Positions 62,623-64,000 of a stretch of 64,000 bases of DNA are shown here, one piece after another. Origin of the DNA: Stieleria maiorica. Lineage in GTDB: Bacteria > Planctomycetota > Planctomycetia > Pirellulales > Pirellulaceae. Every line of letters starts with the position of its first letter. Positions within the stretch are counted from its first letter, which is position 1. The DNA is taken from positions 8,568,427-8,632,426 of the forward strand of contig NZ_CP036264.1 of the NCBI RefSeq assembly GCF_008035925.1, in the 5' to 3' direction. The notes beneath the pieces are model-generated. The model did not search any database. It was not told the origin of the DNA and saw only the letters and a list, made by a program, of their open reading frames with translations. A program made the position numbers and the translations under genes.

Positions 62623-63603
62623 ATGACCAGTACTGCCCTGCCCGGCACTCCCAAGCCCGACGGGAGCCATCACCATGAAAGGGTCGTTGAGGCGATTCCC
62701 GGTTGGGGACCGTTGTTCTTTGGAATCGGTTTGATCGTCACGGCACCCTGCTGCGTTGTCGCCGGAGCGATTAACGCACCGTTGGCGCCTCTCTTGGTCC
62801 CGGTCGGCGTGTTGATGTTGATCACCGGGATCGCCACGTTATTCGGATTGATGGCCATCGCGCCGAACAACTCCCGAGTCTTATTGCTGTTCGGCCAATA
62901 CAAAGGCACGGTCAAGCGATCGGGTTTCGTTTGGGTCAATCCCTTCTATAGCAAAAAGAAAGTCAGCTTACGTGTTCGCAATTTCGAAACCGGTTCTTCG
63001 ACCAAACCGGAAACGAAGAACAAGGAAGGCGTTGTGACCCAGGCGAAGACGCGGACGCCGGGAAAACCGTCCAAGGTCAACGACCGAGATGGAAACCCGA
63101 TTGAAATCTCCGCAGTGGTGGTGTGGAAGGTCGTCGACACGGCAGAGGCGTTGTTCGAAGTCGATGACTTTGAGAACTTCGTCGAAGTCCAGAGCGAGGC
63201 CGCGCTGCGGAGTTTGGCGACACGCTATCCGTACGACAGTCGGGACGACGAACAGTCCTTGCGTGGCAGCACGGACGAAATCTGTGACCGGCTGCGCGAA
63301 GACATCCAGGATCGACTGGAGAAGGCCGGGGTACAGGTCTTGGAAGCGCGGATCAGCCACTTGGCTTACGCGCCGGAGATCGCCGCCGCGATGTTGCAGC
63401 GACAACAAGCCTCCGCCGTCGTCGCCGCTCGGACCAAGATCGTCGACGGCGCCGTCGGGATGGTGGAGATGGCGCTGGAGCATCTCAATCGCGACAACAT
63501 CGTCGAACTTGATGCCTCCCAACGGGCGGCGCTGGTTTCCAATCTGCTGGTCGTCTTGTGCAGTGACCGTCACACCCAACCGGTCGTTCAGACCGGAGCG
63601 TGA
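62623..63603 (+). CDS. SPFH/band 7 domain membrane protein
   Basis: A 326-residue protein. Two TM segments lie at about 28-75 (FGIGLIVTAPCCVVAGAIN, LLVPVGVLMLITGIATLFGL), then an SPFH domain at about 80-270 (VLLLFGQYKGTVKRSGFVWV, NDRDGNPIEISAVVVWKVVD, EAALRSLATRYPYD, EKAGVQVLEARISHLAYAPE). The family forms ring-like membrane scaffolds of the stomatin/flotillin type. It lacks the long coiled-coil tail of flotillins. An Nfed partner protease is not in the window. The ATG at 62623 has GAGGAAA upstream. Confidence 0.9.
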   Translation: MTSTALPGTPKPDGSHHHERVVEAIPGWGPLFFGIGLIVTAPCCVVAGAINAPLAPLLVPVGVLMLITGIATLFGLMAIAPNNSRVLLLFGQYKGTVKRSGFVWVNPFYSKKKVSLRVRNFETGSSTKPETKNKEGVVTQAKTRTPGKPSKVNDRDGNPIEISAVVVWKVVDTAEALFEVDDFENFVEVQSEAALRSLATRYPYDSRDDEQSLRGSTDEICDRLREDIQDRLEKAGVQVLEARISHLAYAPEIAAAMLQRQQASAVVAARTKIVDGAVGMVEMALEHLNRDNIVELDASQRAALVSNLLVVLCSDRHTQPVVQTGA

Positions 63604-63637
63604 GGGTGGCTGACGGGTAACGTGCCGCTCGCGGTCC

Positions 63638-64000
63638 TACTTCTCGTTCCAGGGCTCCGCCTTGGAACGGGATTGGCGGAAGGCTCCGCTTTCGGTTCCT
63701 GCGAGGCTGGAGCCTCGCCGGAGGTGCGTTCCCAGGCAGGAGCCTGGGAACGAGGGGGCATTCGCTTGCGCTTCGGGCTCGTACTTCTCGTTCCAGGGCT
63801 CCGCCTTGGAACGGGAATTGGCGGAAGGCTCCGCCTTCGGTTCCCGCGAGGCTGGAGCCTCTCCGGAGGTGCGTTCCCAGGCAGGAGCCTGGGAACGAGG
63901 GGGCATTCGCTTGCGCTTCGGGCTCGTACTTCTCGTTCCAGGGCTCCGCCTTGGAACGGGGATTGGCGGAAGGCTCCGCCTTCGGTTCCCGCGAGGCTGG
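63638..64000. repeat. 145-bp tandem repeat array, truncated by the window edge
   Basis: Units beginning TACTTCTCGTTCCAGGGCTC start at 63638, 63782 and 63927, so the period is 144-145 bp and the third unit runs off the end. Each unit has two hairpins, CGTTCCAGGGCTCCGCCTTGGAACG-type (63648 onward) and GTTCCCAGGCAGGAGCCTGGG-type (63727 onward, one arm CCCAGGC, the other GCCTGGG). A minus-strand frame through it (Ala/Glu/Pro-rich) reflects the repeat, not a gene. Confidence 0.85.

Noticed and set aside
63637..63906. Minus-strand frame rich in Ala, Glu, Pro and Arg
   Set aside because: It is a translation of the 145-bp tandem repeat; the same words recur with the repeat period and there is no ribosome-binding site.

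Overview
The window looks like a chromosomal segment of a planctomycete, most likely in or near the Pirellulaceae (Rhodopirellula-like). The evidence is the gene content: a DUF1559 prepilin-like protein, a PSCyt1/DUF1549/DUF1553 protein paired with a DUF1501 protein, an SHD1-like protein, a PEP-hydrolase-like TIM barrel, a 23S-5S rRNA pair with no 16S beside it, and many GC-rich palindromic intergenic repeats. There is no phage, plasmid, integrase, transposase gene, tRNA or CRISPR array that I can recognise.

Layout. 1-3044: the end of an unknown gene with a possible Cys-His-Asp triad, a VOC protein, a dual-specificity phosphatase and a PEP-hydrolase-like protein. 3171-6841: tandem palindromic repeats, then a strong Fur-box candidate before a DUF1559/lipoprotein/PepSY operon, then a truncated SDR. 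6927-13872: an M23 peptidase, a histidine kinase overlapping a receiver-only regulator, a GH43-like secreted protein and a chimeric ORF joining a sulfatase fragment to a beta-carbonic anhydrase. 13994-16281: four minus-strand VOC/YCII genes. 17120-20234: 23S and 5S rRNA with a perfect hairpin terminator. 20496-25135 (minus): nadK, dxs, a polyprenyl synthase and xseB, supplying NADP and isoprenoids. 25502-27868: mnmA and, divergently, prfB.

30050-43206 is an energy block: an NfnAB-like NAD(P)H/ferredoxin pair followed by an eleven-gene complex I operon (nuoABCDHIJKLMN) that lacks nuoEFG. glgC converges on it, then come a ferredoxin-NADP reductase, an SHD1-like protein and protoporphyrinogen oxidase. 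48725-52536 holds the PSCyt1/DUF1501 pair and 52754-53665 an EamA transporter.

54045-60035 is a catabolic block for trans-4-hydroxy-L-proline. An epimerase, a D-hydroxyproline dehydrogenase-like flavoenzyme and a DHDPS-family deaminase run on the plus strand. A PAS-AraC regulator runs divergently and is translationally coupled to a DUF885 peptidase. The window closes with two uncharacterised proteins, an SPFH protein and the start of a 145-bp tandem repeat.

Nothing here clearly amounts to a wholly new system. The most useful leads are the Fur-box operon, the sulfatase/carbonic anhydrase chimera, the hydroxyproline-peptidase locus with its candidate operator, and the dispersed palindromic repeat families, one copy of which has perfect 17-bp terminal inverted repeats.
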